Notes: a model not told the origin generated them from the letters alone. A DNA stretch of 64,000 nt from Pseudomonas sessilinigenes (GCF_003850565.1 NZ_CP027706.1:6510001-6574000); one strand, 5' to 3'. Shown: positions 10,401 to 23,000, counted from the first letter of the stretch. Program-made: numbers and translations.

Positions 10401-13400
10401 AGTCATCGGTGTTGCCGGCCTCCACTAGCAGGGACAAGTCCTGCTGGCTGATGGGCAAGCGGGCCTGGGCCGCGATCACCTGTGTCAGGCCCTGGGCGCT
10501 CTCGACAAAGTGCGTGCGCAAGCTTTCATGGCGGGCGATCAAGGCATCGAAACTGCTTTGTAGGGCCTGGCTATCCAGATCGCCACGCAGGCGCAGGGCC
10601 ATGGGGATGTGATAGGCGCTGCTGTCAGAATCCAGCTGCCAGAGGAACCACTGGCGTTCCTGGGCATAGGACACCGCCAGCGGCTGTTGCCGATCTACCA
10701 GGGAAATCGGCTGGAGTTGCTGGGTGGTTTCCGGCCCCAGCAGGCGGACGAAATCTTCCAGCGACTCACCTTCGAACAGCAGCTTGAGCGGCGCTTCGAT
10801 CCCCAGTTCCTGGCGGATGCGCGACATCACCTGGGTGGCCAGCAGCGAATGGCCGCCGAGCTCGAAGAAGTTATCGCTCAAGCCAACCTGTTCCAGTTTC
10901 AGTACCTGGGCCCAGATTCCGGCCACTTGTCGTTCGCGCTCGCTGCGCGGGGCCACATGAGCCTGCTGCAACAGGCTGCCATCAATGGGCGGCAAAGCAT
11001 TGCGATTGAGCTTGCCGTTGGCAGTCAGAGGCAACGCCTGGAGGAACAGCACATGAGCCGGAACCATGTAACCCGGCAGATGCTCGCGCAGCCCGGCCTT
11101 GATATCGTCCCGCAGCGGCAGTTGCTCCGAGACCAGATCCTGGCTGTTCCAATCCAGGCCAGCGGGCACCACATAGGCCACCAACTGCGGACCGTCCGGC
11201 CCCTCCGGGGCCAGCACCACCGCCTCGCGTACCCTAGGCAATTCCAGCAGCCGCGCTTCGATCTCCCCCAACTCGATGCGGAAACCGCGGATTTTCACTT
11301 GATGGTCGATACGACCGATGTAGCCGATCGAACCGTCTGCCTGGTAGCGTGCCAGATCGCCGGTACGGTAGAGCCGTCCACCAACCTCACCAAACGGGTC
11401 CGGGACAAACCGCGCTGCGCTCAAGTCACCGCGATTCAGGTAGCCCCAAGCCAACCCGGCACGCCCGATATACAACTCACCGACGCAGCCCTTGGGCACC
11501 GGTTGCAGGTTGCCGTCCAGCAAATACCAGGACATGTCGGGAATCAGCTCGCCGATTGGGCTTGCTCCCGCCAGGCTCAGGTCCGCCCGGGACAATGGAC
11601 GGTAGGTCACATGCACCGTGGTTTCGGTGATGCCGTACATGTTCACCAGCTGAGGACGCTGATCGCCGAAACGCTGGAACCAGGGGTGCAGGGTATTGAC
11701 CTCCAGGGCCTCGCCACCGAACACGATGTAGCGCAACCGATGCTCCGGCTCGGCGTTACAGGCCACGTGCATCAATTGACGGAACGCCGACGGCGTCTGG
11801 TTGAGTACGGTCACGCCCTCGGCGCAAAGCAACGGGTAGAAGTCCTGGGCCGAACGCGCCACCTCTTGAGGCACGATCAGCAACCGCCCGCCGTACAGCA
11901 AGGCACCGAAGATCTCCCAGACCGAGAAATCGAACGCATAGGAGTGGAACAGGCTCCAGACATCCTCGGAGCCGAACTGGAACCACGCCTGGGTAGCCGC
12001 GAACAGACGCAGGACGTTGTGGTGCGGTTGCAAGGTGCCCTTGGGCTTGCCGGTGGAGCCGGAGGTATAGATCACATAGGCCAAGTCCTCGGGTGTTACC
12101 CCAACTTCGGGGTTGTCGGTCCGATAGCCGTCCAGTGGCTGCTCCAGCAACCAGGTGCGGCCGGCAAACGCCGGCAAACCCTGCTGCAGGTGTTCCTGGG
12201 TGAGCAGCAGCGCAATGGCGCTGTCATGCATCATGTGCTGCAGACGATCCTGGGGATAAGCCGGGTCCAGCGGCACATAGGCACCGCCAGCCTTGAGAAT
12301 CGCCAGCAAGCCGATGACCATCTCCAGGCTGCGCTCCACCGCCAGCCCCACCAGGACATTGGGCCCCACGCCCTGTTCAATGAGCTTGTGCGCCAGGCGG
12401 TTGGCCCGCTCGTTGAGCTGCTGGTAGTCCAGGCTCTGTCCGCCGAAGGTCAGAGCCATGGCCTGAGGCGCCCTGGCGGCCTGGGCCTCGATAAGCTGAT
12501 GGACACAGGCCCGGGAAGAGAATGCCTGCTGCTGCGGGTTCCACTGGCCAAGGATCTGCGCCTGCTCATCGGCCTCGAGCAAGGGCAACAGGCCGATGCG
12601 CTGCTGCGGCTGGCGGACCACGCCTTGCAACAACTGACGCCAATGGGTGGCCAGGCGCTCGACGGTGGCGGCGTCGAACACATCGCAGGCATAGACCAGG
12701 GACGCGGCGATCCGGCCCTGGGTTTCCACGGTGTCCAGGGTCAGGTCGAACTGCGCCGACTGCCCCTGGGAATCCAGGGCCTCGATGCTCAGGCCCGGCA
12801 GGTTTAGGGGTTTACCTGTGCCCGCCGCTTCCACCTGATGATTGAACATCACCTGAAACAGCGGGTTGTGGCTCAGGCTGCGCTCCGGCTGCAAGGCCTC
12901 CACCAATTGCTCGAAAGGCAGGTCCTGGTGCGCCTGCGCCGCCAGGGCGGTCTGGCGCACCTGCTGCAGCAACTGGCTGAAGGACATCTGTCCGTCGATC
13001 TCGGCCTTGAGCACCTGGGTGTTGACGAAGAAGCCGATCAGGCGCTCGGTTTCGACCCGGTTGCGGTTAGCAATGGGCACACCGACGCGGATATCGGCCT
13101 GGCCGCTGTAGCGGTGTAGCAGAGTCTGGAAAGAAGCCAGCAACAGCATGAACAGGGTCACCCCTTCCCGCTGGGCCAGGCTGCTCAGGGCTGCACTCAA
13201 CGGCTGCTCCAAAATCAGCTCCAGGCGCCCGCCCCTATGGCTTTGCACCGCGGGGCGCGGGCGATCCAGAGGCAGCTCGAGCAAGGGTTGCTCGCCACCC
13301 AGTTGCGCAGTCCAGTAGGCCAGTTGTCGCTCCTTTTCACCGGCCTCCATCCAGTGGCGCTGCCAAATGGTGTAGTCGGCATACTGGATCGGCAGCGCCG

Positions 13401-14043
13401 GCAACGGCGCCGGCTGCCCTTGGCAGTAACCGATATAGAGTGCGATCAGCTCCTCCACCATGACCTGCATCGACCAACCATCGGAAACGATATGGTGTTG
13501 GGTCATGACCAGCACATGGTCATCCTCGGCCACTTGCAACAAGCCGACCCTGAGCAGCGGCCCCGCCAGCAGGTCGAACAACTGCCGGGTCTGGACCTGG
13601 ACGAAGTCCTGCACGGCCGTGTTGATCTGCAGCTCGCTCGACTGTGCCGGCAGCGACTGGCGCACCAACTCCAGGGACGCCTCGGGGGCGACCACCTGTG
13701 CTGCCGCATCTTCATCCTCGACAAAATGCGTACGCAGGCTTTCATGCCGGGCGATCAGGCTGTCGAAGCTGCGCTGCAGGACCTCGACATTCAATTTTCC
13801 ACGCAGTCGCAGAGCCTTGGGAATGTGATAGGCAGTGCTCTGCGGCGCCAGTTGCCAGAGGAACCACTGGCGTTGCTGGGCATAGGAAAGCGGTATGCGC
13901 TCCTGGCTCAGCCGTACCTCGGGAATCGGCAGGTTGGCCGGGGAGATGCCCTGTTCGAGCATTTTCTGCAGGTAGACCTGGCGCTTCTCCAAGGGCAAGA
14001 GGATGAAGCCCTTGACGATTTTCAACGCGGTGGTGTTGTCCAT
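7456..14043 (-). CDS. pvdJ: Pyoverdine non-ribosomal peptide synthetase PvdJ, two modules (Thr, Ala)
   Basis: 2195 residues. Domain order: C (HHIVSDG near 185), A1 (core near 660), T (LGGHSL near 1062), C of the LCL type (near 1257), A2 (near 1736), T (LGGHSL near 2119). There is no E or TE domain. The A1 specificity residues read DFWNVGMVHK, one change from the classic Thr code DFWNIGMVHK. A2 reads DLWNNALTYK, assigned to Ala. Inferred role: takes the acyl-Asp-FoOHOrn-Lys chain from PvdI, adds L-Thr and L-Ala, and passes it to PvdD. The C-terminal tail after the last T domain (about 35 residues, rich in Leu, Glu and Lys) looks helical and may dock to PvdD. The ATG overlaps the pvdI stop codon (TAATG), which indicates translational coupling. 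The A2 region is nearly identical to pvdD A1. Confidence 0.9.
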   Translation of the reverse strand: MDNTTALKIVKGFILLPLEKRQVYLQKMLEQGISPANLPIPEVRLSQERIPLSYAQQRQWFLWQLAPQSTAYHIPKALRLRGKLNVEVLQRSFDSLIARHESLRTHFVEDEDAAAQVVAPEASLELVRQSLPAQSSELQINTAVQDFVQVQTRQLFDLLAGPLLRVGLLQVAEDDHVLVMTQHHIVSDGWSMQVMVEELIALYIGYCQGQPAPLPALPIQYADYTIWQRHWMEAGEKERQLAYWTAQLGGEQPLLELPLDRPRPAVQSHRGGRLELILEQPLSAALSSLAQREGVTLFMLLLASFQTLLHRYSGQADIRVGVPIANRNRVETERLIGFFVNTQVLKAEIDGQMSFSQLLQQVRQTALAAQAHQDLPFEQLVEALQPERSLSHNPLFQVMFNHQVEAAGTGKPLNLPGLSIEALDSQGQSAQFDLTLDTVETQGRIAASLVYACDVFDAATVERLATHWRQLLQGVVRQPQQRIGLLPLLEADEQAQILGQWNPQQQAFSSRACVHQLIEAQAARAPQAMALTFGGQSLDYQQLNERANRLAHKLIEQGVGPNVLVGLAVERSLEMVIGLLAILKAGGAYVPLDPAYPQDRLQHMMHDSAIALLLTQEHLQQGLPAFAGRTWLLEQPLDGYRTDNPEVGVTPEDLAYVIYTSGSTGKPKGTLQPHHNVLRLFAATQAWFQFGSEDVWSLFHSYAFDFSVWEIFGALLYGGRLLIVPQEVARSAQDFYPLLCAEGVTVLNQTPSAFRQLMHVACNAEPEHRLRYIVFGGEALEVNTLHPWFQRFGDQRPQLVNMYGITETTVHVTYRPLSRADLSLAGASPIGELIPDMSWYLLDGNLQPVPKGCVGELYIGRAGLAWGYLNRGDLSAARFVPDPFGEVGGRLYRTGDLARYQADGSIGYIGRIDHQVKIRGFRIELGEIEARLLELPRVREAVVLAPEGPDGPQLVAYVVPAGLDWNSQDLVSEQLPLRDDIKAGLREHLPGYMVPAHVLFLQALPLTANGKLNRNALPPIDGSLLQQAHVAPRSERERQVAGIWAQVLKLEQVGLSDNFFELGGHSLLATQVMSRIRQELGIEAPLKLLFEGESLEDFVRLLGPETTQQLQPISLVDRQQPLAVSYAQERQWFLWQLDSDSSAYHIPMALRLRGDLDSQALQSSFDALIARHESLRTHFVESAQGLTQVIAAQARLPISQQDLSLLVEAGNTDDLIKQVIDTQVRQPFDLRQGPLLRATLVRLAADEHVLVLVQHHIVSDGWSMQLMVEELIKLYGAHSQGQQAELPALAVQYADYAAWQRQWMEAGERERQLDYWLQQLEGGAQVLDLPLDHPRPLQQSHKGARHGISLDGALPGALKLLAQREGVTLFMLLLASFQVLLHRYSGQADIRVGVPTANRNRVETERLIGFFVNTQVLKAEVDGQLSFSDFLRQVKGCALDAQEHQDLPFEQLVEALKPERSLSYSPLFQVMFNHQAAVRQDDQGLVIPGLQVQMLSGEESSTQFDLTLDTFESDDGLWASMTYATDLFEASTIERLAQSWLQLLQGIVQQPHQRLGDLPLLGAAEQNRLLHEWAPVAGEFPSDGCVQQLVEARVQAAPEAEALWFAGQCLSYRELNARANRLAHKLIELGVGPEVRVGVALQRTPEMVVALLAVLKAGGAYVPLDPDYPQDRLEHMLRDSQAQILLTESALLSLLPSVESLQTLQVDAQPGWLDGYSIDNPTPRGTPDNLAYVIYTSGSTGLPKGVAIAHRNVLALIDWSQRVYSSEDLQGVLASTSICFDLSVWELFVTLSSGGSIVLARNALELPELVDRDRVRLINTVPSAIAALQRSGQIPPSVRIINLAGEPLKQALVDSLYQQAGLVHVYDLYGPSEDTTYSTYTRREAGGQANIGRAISNTQSYILSPDLQPMPVGSAGELYLAGAGVTRGYLARPGLTAEKFVPNPFSSDGGRVYRTGDLTRYRADGVIEYIGRIDHQVKIRGFRIELGEIEARLVQQTAVREAFVLAHDGENGQQLVAYIVPSDAAMAVAGEVQAALRESIKTALKEHVPDYMVPAYLLFLEALPLTPNGKLDRKALPKVDAQQMQQVYVAPQSELEQQIAAIWADVLKLDRVGMTDNFFELGGHSLLVAQVVTRVKQQFGVDIPIKSLFGAESLAAFVEKVQALRQTTSSLQDELAKSLEALKRLSPDDLEKIIS
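7723..9133. repeat. Near-identical 1.4-kb repeat, copy 2 (Ala adenylation domain of pvdJ)
   Basis: Partner of 4360-5770. Here the A domain is followed by an LGGHSL T domain with no epimerase. The swapped unit therefore appears to be the A domain alone, not a whole module. Confidence 0.88.
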
Positions 14044-17000
14044 TACACAGCCTCCATTTCGTCAAGTAACAGCTCCAGCGCACTCAGGTCGGCGCTTTGC
14101 ACCTGACCAGCAGCCTGTTGCAACTGGTTGACGAACAGCCCCAGGGTTGGAAATTCAAACGCCATCTGCACGCTGACCTGACGTCCAAGCTTGAGCTGGA
14201 CTCGAGAGACCATCGAAGTTACCAACAAGGAATGTCCACCTAGTTCAAAGAAGTTATCGTTCATACCCACCTGCTCGACCTCGAGCACTTGGGCCCAGAT
14301 CGCCGCGACCTGTTGTTCCAGCTCGCTCTCTGGGGCTATGTAGGCCTGCTGCCAAAAGCTGGCATCTGCCTGTGGCAGGGCCTTGCGGTCCAGCTTGCCG
14401 TTGGGGCTCAACGGCAAGGCCTCGAGGAACAGCAAGTGGGCCGGCAACATGTAGTCCGGCAACACCTCTTTGAGCGCCTCTCTCAGCTGCTCGCGCAACT
14501 GCGCCTGGTCTTCCTGGCTATCCGCTGCGACGCCGGCGGCCGCCACCAAGTAAGCCACCAGTTGTGGCCCACCAGCCGCCTCCTGGGCCAGGACCACTGC
14601 TTCGCGCACCTGCATCTGTTCCAACAACCGCGCTTCGATCTCGCCCATCTCGATACGGAAACCGCGGATCTTCACCTGATGGTCGATGCGCCCGGCGTAC
14701 TCCACCACGCCATCGGCGTCATAGCGGGCCAGGTCGCCGGAACGGTACAGGCGCCCACCATCGGTGCTGAACGGGTCAGGAATGAAGCGCTCCGCCGTCA
14801 ACCCCGGACGATCGTGGTAACCACGAGCCAGCAGCTCACCGCCAATCATCAGCTCGCCGGTGGCACCGCTGAGGGTCAGGTTGCCACTGTTGTCCAGCAG
14901 GTAGATGGAGCGACCCGGCAAGCCCTTGCCCAGAGGGATCTGGCTTGGCAGGGCTTCACCGTCCTGCAGGTAGCGACTGCAGTCATGGGTGGTAACACTC
15001 ACCGTGGCCTCGGTGGGCCCATAGGTGTTGAGCAGGCAGGCGTGCTTCAAGCCGGCCTTCTTCCAGGCCGCCACACCTTCGGCCGCCATCGCTTCGCCAC
15101 CCAGGTTGAGCTGGCGCAGGCGCCCGAAGTCACGGGGTTCACCAGCAGCAAAATCCTTGCCCAACATGAACCAGTAGGCGGTGCTCAAGTCGACGATGCT
15201 GATACCCTGCTCGATCAACTCGCGGTAGAAGGTTTCGCTGTCCCACAGCTCCTTGCCGCGAATCACTACCGAGGCGCCGCAGATCAGTGCCGGATACAGC
15301 TGTTCGACAAAGGCGTCGAAGTTGAAGGTCGAGAACTGCAGGCCACGATCTGCTGCACTCATGTTGAAGTAATCACGAGAAACCTGGGCATGCTGGCTCA
15401 AGGCGCTATGACTGATACCCACGCCCTTGGGCCGGCCAGTGGAACCCGAGGTGTACATCACATAGGCCAGATTGTCGGCTTGCGCCCGTGGCGATGGATT
15501 TTCCAGGGAATAGCCTTCAAAGCCCTGCTGATACGAGTCCAGGCACAGATGGGGTATTTCTACGGCCCCGCGCAGGCGCTCCAGCAACGGCGACTGGGTC
15601 AGTAGTAGCTGGATCCCGCTGTCCTGCATCATGTAGTGCAGGCGATCCTGGGGATATTCAGGGTCCAGGGGTACATAGGCGCCGCCCGCCTTGAGCACCG
15701 CCAGCAGGCCGACGATCATCTCCAAGCCACGCTCCACCGCGATACCAACCCGGACATCCGGACCGATGCCCAGTTCGATCAGCTTGTGGGCCAACTGATT
15801 GGCCCTCTGGTTGAGCTGGCCGTAACCCAGTTGCTGACCGGCGCATAGCAGTGCCAGCGCATCCGGAGTCTGCTCGGCCTGGACCTCGACCAACTGCTGG
15901 ACGCAGAGCGGCGACAGATGTCGCGCCGGGATACGACTACGCTGCTGCTCGATCAAGCCACGTTCGGTGGCGCCGATCAAAGACAGTTCGCCAATGCTGC
16001 ATTGCGGCTGTTCCACCATGACCATCAGCAACTGCTGCAGATAAGCCGCCAATTGCTGGATATTCGCCTGGCCGAAATGCTCCAGGGCATAGCTGTAGTC
16101 GAACGCCAAGGTCTGCCCCAGGTAGACCGACAGCGTCAGGGGATAGTTGGTCTGCTCATGGTTGGCAGCTACGCCAAAGCTCAATTGCGCCGGAGCGCCT
16201 TGCGCAAGGGCCTCGGATACCGGGTAGTTCTCGAACACCAGGATGTTGTCGAACAGAGCCTCGCCTCCCAGACCGGCCCAGCGCTGTACTTCGTACAACG
16301 GTGTGTGCTCGAAGTCGCGCAGGGCCAGGTTGCGCTCCTGCACCAATTGCAGCCAATCGCCGACCGGCATGTCCGGACGTGGCGCGGCCACCACCGGCAA
16401 GGTATTGATGAACAGGCCGATCTGCTGCTCCACGCCCTTGAGTTCCGCCGGGCGGCCAGACACCGTGGCACCGAACACCACCGTGTCCTGTCCGGTATAG
16501 CGCTGCAACAGCAGCAACCAGGCCGCTTGCACCAATGTGTTGACCGTGACCTTCTGCTGTCGAGCGAACTCGCTCAAGCGCTGGGTCTGTTGCAGGTCCA
16601 GGTGCTGCTGATAGGCGGCGTAGCCTTGGCCAGTCGGAGCCTGATCGCTACGGCTAATGGCCTGGGCCAACCGGGTTGGTTCATCCAGGGTCGCCAGTTG
16701 CTGCTTCCAGAAATGCTCGCTGAGCGTTGCATCCTGACGTTGCAGCCAGGCGATGTAGTCGCGATAGCGCCCGGGCACCTGGCTGGCGAACTGTCCTGCA
16801 TAGCGTTGCAGCACTTCACCCAGCAATCGCGAGTTGCTCCAGCCATCCATCAGGATGTGGTGGTTGGTATAGATAAGGTGGTGGCGTTTCTCACCGGTAC
16901 GCACCAAGGTCAGGCGTAGCAGCGGCGCGGCCAGCAAGTCGAAGCCACGCAGGCGCTCTTCCTCGGCCAAGCCATCCAGGGCTGCTGGCGCGAACTCGGT

Positions 17001-20000
17001 TGCCCGCCAGTCATGCTCGACAAAGTCCAGGTGGGCGCGCTTGCTCACTACCTGGATCGGCGCGGGCAATTCGCCCTGCCAGAGGAAACCGCTGCGCAGG
17101 ATGTCATGGCTGTCGATGGCCGCCTGCCAAGCCTGGCGGAAACGCTCAGGCTCCAGCCCATCCACGTCCAGCCGCAGTTGGTTGATGTAATCGCCCGCGC
17201 CCTGCTCGTAGAGGGTGTGGAACAGCATGCCCTGCTGCATCGGCGACAGTGGATAGAGGTCTTCGACCTCTGCCAGCGCCAATGGCAGTTGGTCCAGTTG
17301 CTGCTGGTTCAGGCCCGCCAACGGGAAGTCCGAAGGGGTTACACCGCGGTGCTCGGGCTGGCTGCAATGCTCGATCAGCGCCTTGAGCTCTCGGGCGTAG
17401 TCATCCGCCAGGCACTGGATGGTCGTGCTATCGAACATGGCCTGGCTGAAAGTCCAGCCCAGTTTCAATTGGCCGCCATAGACCTGGCCGTTGATGCTCA
17501 ACCAGTTGCCTAGTGGAGCCTGGGCGTCCTGATCGCGACCCTTGGCTTCAGCGCTCGGGGCAAACCAGGCATCCGGCTCGTCGAAGCTGCCGTCGAACTG
17601 ACCCAGGTAGTTGAAGGTGATGCGCGGCACCGCCAGCGCAGCCAGGGTCTGTTGTGCGGCCTCATCCCCCAGGTAACGCAAGACGCCAAAACCTAGGCCC
17701 TTGTTCGGTACCGCGCGCAGTTGCTCCTTGATGAACTTGATCGAGTCGGCCAGGGCCGGCTGCGGCGTCAGCTTCACCGGGAACACGCTGGTGAACCAAC
17801 CCACGGTGCGGCTCAGATCGATACTGTTGAACAGCTCCTCACGGCCGTGGCCTTCCAACTGCACCAGGGCGCTGTCCTGGCCAGTCCAGCGGGTGATGAC
17901 CCGGGCCAGTGCGGTGAGCAGCAGGTCATTGATCTGGGTGCGGTAAGCCGCTGGGGCATCTTGCAACAAACGCTGGGTATGAATCTGGTCCAGCTCGGTG
18001 CTGACGCTCAGTGCATCCTGGAGCACTGTCTGGCCGGTGGCCCGATCACAGGGCAAGTCCGACTCTACGCCTTGTAGCTGCGCCTGCCAGTAACCCAGCT
18101 CCTGCTGCAACGCCGCGCTGCCGGCATAGGCCTGCAATTGCCCAGCCCAAGACTGGAAAGAACTGGTCTTGGCCGGCAGCTTGATGGCTTGCCCGGCAGC
18201 TTGCTGCGCCAAGGCTTGCTGCAGATCCTCCAGCAGCACTCGCCAGGACACTCCATCCACCACCAGGTGATGGATAGCCAGCAACAAGCGCTGGGAGCCG
18301 TCTTGTAGAGTGAAGAGCACTGCACGCAGCAAAGGCCCCTGTTGCAGCTCGAGGCTGCGTTGCGCCGCATCGCACAAGGATGGCAGCGAACCTTCGGTGA
18401 CATTGTCCGCCAGCCACAACAACGCATCGGTTTGCATCGCTGCCAACGGCGCCGAGGTCACTTGCCCCAGCGGCGTATAAGTTGCGACCCAGGCTGGGGT
18501 TTTCTCAACAAAATTCAGCCGCAGGCCGTCGTGATGTTCGAGCAAGGCATGCAAGCCCTGCTCCAATGCCTTGGCGCTCAGGGTCTTCAATGGCTTGAGC
18601 AGCACCGACTGGTTCCAGTGATGCCGTTCCGGCACCGGTGTCTCGAAGAACCACTGCTGGATCGGCAGCAGCGGCATCTGCCCGCGCACCGGGCCCTGGT
18701 CGATCTGCAAACCGCCCTCGCCCTGCTCCGCCACCGTGGCCAGCCCCTGCACCGTCTGGTGCTGGAACAGGTCCTTGGGGGTGAAGCGGATACCGGCTTG
18801 CCGCGCCCGGCTGACCACCTGGATCGAGATGATCGAGTCACCGCCCAGCTCGAAGAAGTTATCGGTGACGCCCACCTGCTCAAGCTTCAGCACATCGGCC
18901 CAGATCGCGGCGATCTGTTGTTCCAGCTCGTTTTGCGGCGCCACGTAGGTCTGCTGCATCAGCTGCGCATCGACTTTCGGCAGCGACTTGCGGTCCAGCT
19001 TGCCGTTCGGTGTCAGCGGCAGTGCTTCGAGGAACAGCAGGTAGGTCGGTACCATGTAGTCCGGCAGGCTTTCCCGCAGGCGGGCCTTGATGCTCTCGCG
19101 CAACTGCGCCTGGCGCTCGTTGCTCGATGCCACCTCGGCGTCCACCGGCACGATATAGCCCACCAGTTGCTGGCCGCTCGGCCCTGGCTGGGCGATCACC
19201 GCCACTTCCAGCACCGGGTCCTGCTCCAGCAGGCGCGCTTCGATCTCGCCCAGCTCGATACGGAAGCCCCGCACCTTGACCTGGTGGTCGACACGCCCCA
19301 CGTACTCCACCAGGCCGTCGGTACGGTAGCGCGTCAGGTCACCGCTGCGGTACAACCGGGCACCGGTGGTGCTGTAGGGGTCAGGGATAAAGCGTTCCGC
19401 CGTCAGCCCCGGACGATCCAGGTAACCCCGGGCTACGCCCAGCCCACCCAGGTACAGCTCGCCCGCCACGCCCACCGGCAACAGGTTGAGGTTGGCATCG
19501 GCCACGTAGGCGCTGCGGTTGCCAACGATGTTGCCGATCGGCGCATAAGCTGCATCGCACGGGTCCCCCGCCTTAGCCTTCCAGATCAACGGCGTAACCA
19601 CCGTCTCGGTCGGGCCGTAGCCGTTGAAGATGTACTTCGGACGCAGCACTCGCCAGGCCAAGTCGTAACTGGCCTGGGGCACGGCATCGCCGCCGAAGCA
19701 GTAGACCCGCACCGCCGGTGGGTTGCCGTCGCGCTCGGCGTGTACCGCCAGTTGTTGCAGGTACACCGGCGGGAACACACCGACGGTGACACCGTAGCGA
19801 TGCATCTGTTCGTAGGTGAATTCCGGCGACCACACACTATCGTCGCGGATCAGCACGCTGGCGCCGTAGATCAGCGGGTGCATCCAGCCTTCGTGGGAGC
19901 CGTCGAAGGCGAAGGACATGAAATGCAGCTCGCAGTCCGCCGGGCTCATTTCATAACGCTCGCCGGTGGCCAGGCTGTGCATGGCCAGCGGGCCATGGGA

Positions 20001-23000
20001 CACCGCCACGCCCTTGGGCAAGCCGGTGGAGCCGGAGGTGTAGATCACATAGGCCAGGTTTTCCTCGGCCAGATCCACCTCCGGGCTGGTCGCAGGATAG
20101 GCCGCAAAATCCGCCGCGCCTTCGACGCTGAGGGTCGGCAAACCGTCCGGGATCGGCAAGCGCTCCAGCAGGTGATCCTGGGTCAGCAGCAGCCACGCGC
20201 CGCTGTCCTGCATCATGTAGCGCAGGCGGTCCTGGGGGTATTCGATATCCAGCGGCACATAGACACCGCCGGCCTTGAGCACCGCCAGGAAGGCCACCAT
20301 GATCTCCGCGCAGCGCGGCATGGCAATGGCCACCCGTACCTCCGGGCCCACTCCCAGCTCGATCAGCTTGTGCGCCAGTTGGTTGGCTTGCGTATCCAGC
20401 TCGCGATAGCTCAGGCGCTGCTCGGCGAAGAACACTGCCGGCGCGTCCGGGGCCTTGGCCGCCTGATCGGCGAACAGTTGATGGACAAAGCGGTGAGTCG
20501 GGTAGACCACATCGGTGTGGTCCCACTCCTGGCGAATGCGCCGCTGCTCGTCCTGGTTCAGCATCAGCAGCTCGCCGATCGCTTGCTGCGGCTCGAGCAT
20601 GCCCTGCAGCAGGTTTCGCCAATGATCGGCAAGACGCTCGATAGTCGAAACCTCAAACAGCTCGCCGGCGTAGATGAACGATGCATTGATCCCCGCGTCA
20701 GTCTCCAGGGTCTCCAGGGTCAGGTCGAATTGCGCCGTGCCGCCCTGAAGGACCATTTCTTGCGCCACAAGCCCTGGCAGGCTGGTGCCATCGGTACTTT
20801 CTCCGGCGATGCTCAAATGGTTGTACATCACCTGGAACAGCGGGTTCTGGTCCAGCGCACGCTGCGGCTTGAGGGCATCCACCAGGCGATCGAATGGCAG
20901 GTCCTGGTGGGCCTGGGCGGCCAACGCGGTCGCCTTCACCTGGCGCAGCAACTGCCCTACGACGAGGCTCGGCGCCAGGTCGACGCGCATGACCAGGGTG
21001 TTGACGAAGAAACCCATCACGCCTTCCATTTCCTGGTGGCGTCGATTGCTCACCGGAACCCCGATGCGGATATCCGGTTGATCCGAGTAGCGATGGAGCA
21101 AGAGCGCGAAGGACCCGAGGAACAGCTGGAACAGCGTCATGTCGTGGGCCTGCGCCAAGCGGCGCAGCCCTTGCTCCAGATCCACCGGCAAACGCAACCC
21201 CAAACGCTCCTGCCGATGGCTGACCAGCGCCTGGCGCGGGTGATCCACCGGCAGCTCCAGCACCGGGTGCTCCAACCCCAGTTGCTCGCGCCAGTAGTCC
21301 AGCTGGCGCTGCTGCTCTCCTTGCTCGAGCCAGGCCCGATGCCAGCTGGCATAGTCGGCGTACTGCACGCTCAACTCATCGAACTGCGCAACATGTCCCT
21401 GGACGAAGCCGCGGTAGAGCGCAACGAATTCCCGCGCCAGCACACTCATGGATGCACCATCGGAAATGATGTGGTGCAGCGTCACCACCAACAGGCAGTC
21501 CTGCTCCGCAATCTGCAGGACGCGGGCCCGACACAGCGGCCCGCGCTCCAGATCGAACAACTCCTGGGTCTCTGCCAGGGCGCGAGCCCGGATCGCCTCG
21601 TGGGACAGGCCCGGGGCAAGACTCTCCCAAGCCAGGGCAATCTCGCCCTGAGGGTGTACGACCTGGCACAGGGAGTCCTGGTTCTGGGTAAAAGTGGTGC
21701 GGAAGGCTTCATGGCGCTGTACCAGGACCTGGAAGGTCTGCCGCAGTGCCTCCGGGTCCAATACCCCCTGGAGCCGCACGATGATCGGTGTGTGATAAGC
21801 AGTGCTGTGCGGGTGCATCTGCCAGAACAACCACTGCCGCTGCTGGGCATGGGACACCGGCAGCGGCACCCCACGCTGCACGGCCTCGATGGTCGGCAGG
21901 CTAGCGGCGGCACAGTTCTGCACCTGCTCGACGAACTCGTCCAGGCGCGCCGTCTCGAACAGCACGCGCAAGGGCACATCAGCCGACAACAGCCGCCGCA
22001 CGCGAGAGATAATCTGGGTCGCCAGCAATGAATGGCCGCCCAGGGCAAAGAAGTTGTCACCCAGGCCTACGCGCTCGACCTTGAGTACCTCTTGCCAGAT
22101 CGACGCAATCCGCTGTTGCAGTTCGCTGACCGGCGCCACATGGACCTCGACCGATACCTGCTGTTGCAACGCAGGCAGTGCCCGCATATCCAGCTTACCG
22201 TTCGGAGTCAGTGGCATGTGCTCCAGCGCCACGAAATGCATGGGCACCATGTAGTCCGGCAACGTTGTGGCCAGTTGCCGGCGAATCTCCTGCCAGGCCT
22301 CCTCCGCCACCAGCCCCCCGGCCAGTACGACATAGGCCGCCACTTGCGGCTCATCGGCCGGCCGCACCACCTGCGCCACCGCATCCTCGACCCCGGGCAG
22401 TTGCTTGAGGGCAGAGGTGATCTCACCCAGCTCGATACGGTAACCACGAATCTTCACCTGATGGTCGATTCGCCCCAGGTAATCGAGCATGCCATCGTCC
22501 AGGTAACGCGCCAGATCCCCGGTCCGGTACAGGCGTTGGCCATCGCTGAAGGGGTCAGGGACAAAGCGCTCGGCAGTCAATGCCGCCCGGCGATGATAGC
22601 CACGCGCCAGCCCAGCTCCGCCCACGTAGAGCTCGGCAGGAGTGCCAGCGGCCACCGGTTGTAACGATGCATCCAGTACATGGGCACGCACGTTGGCCAG
22701 GGGCAATCCCAGGGGCACCACAGCCCGCGCATCATCCACCACGTCAGCGGCCATGGTCAGGGCGCCCACCGTGGTTTCCGTCGGGCCGTAGTGGTTGAAC
22801 ACCGCGCATTCTGGTGCCAATGCCTTGATTCTCGCTACCAGCCCGGTGGGGCAAGCCTCCCCTCCCAGTACCAGGCACTGCCTTGGCAAGGAACGCGCCG
22901 GCTGCTCGCACCCCATCAGCGCCAGCAGATGCGAAGGGACGATCTTCAACACGTCGATCTGCTGCACATGCAGATAGGCCGAAAAGGCCTCGGCATCCAA

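Noticed and set aside
18342..22031. Very long open frame on the plus strand opposite pvdI (and similar ones at 85-1719, 4090-5871, 7672-9372, 10609-12807)
   Set aside because: They are antisense to NRPS genes with clear domains. Their translations are Gln/His/Arg-rich mirror products of high-GC codon bias and match no family.
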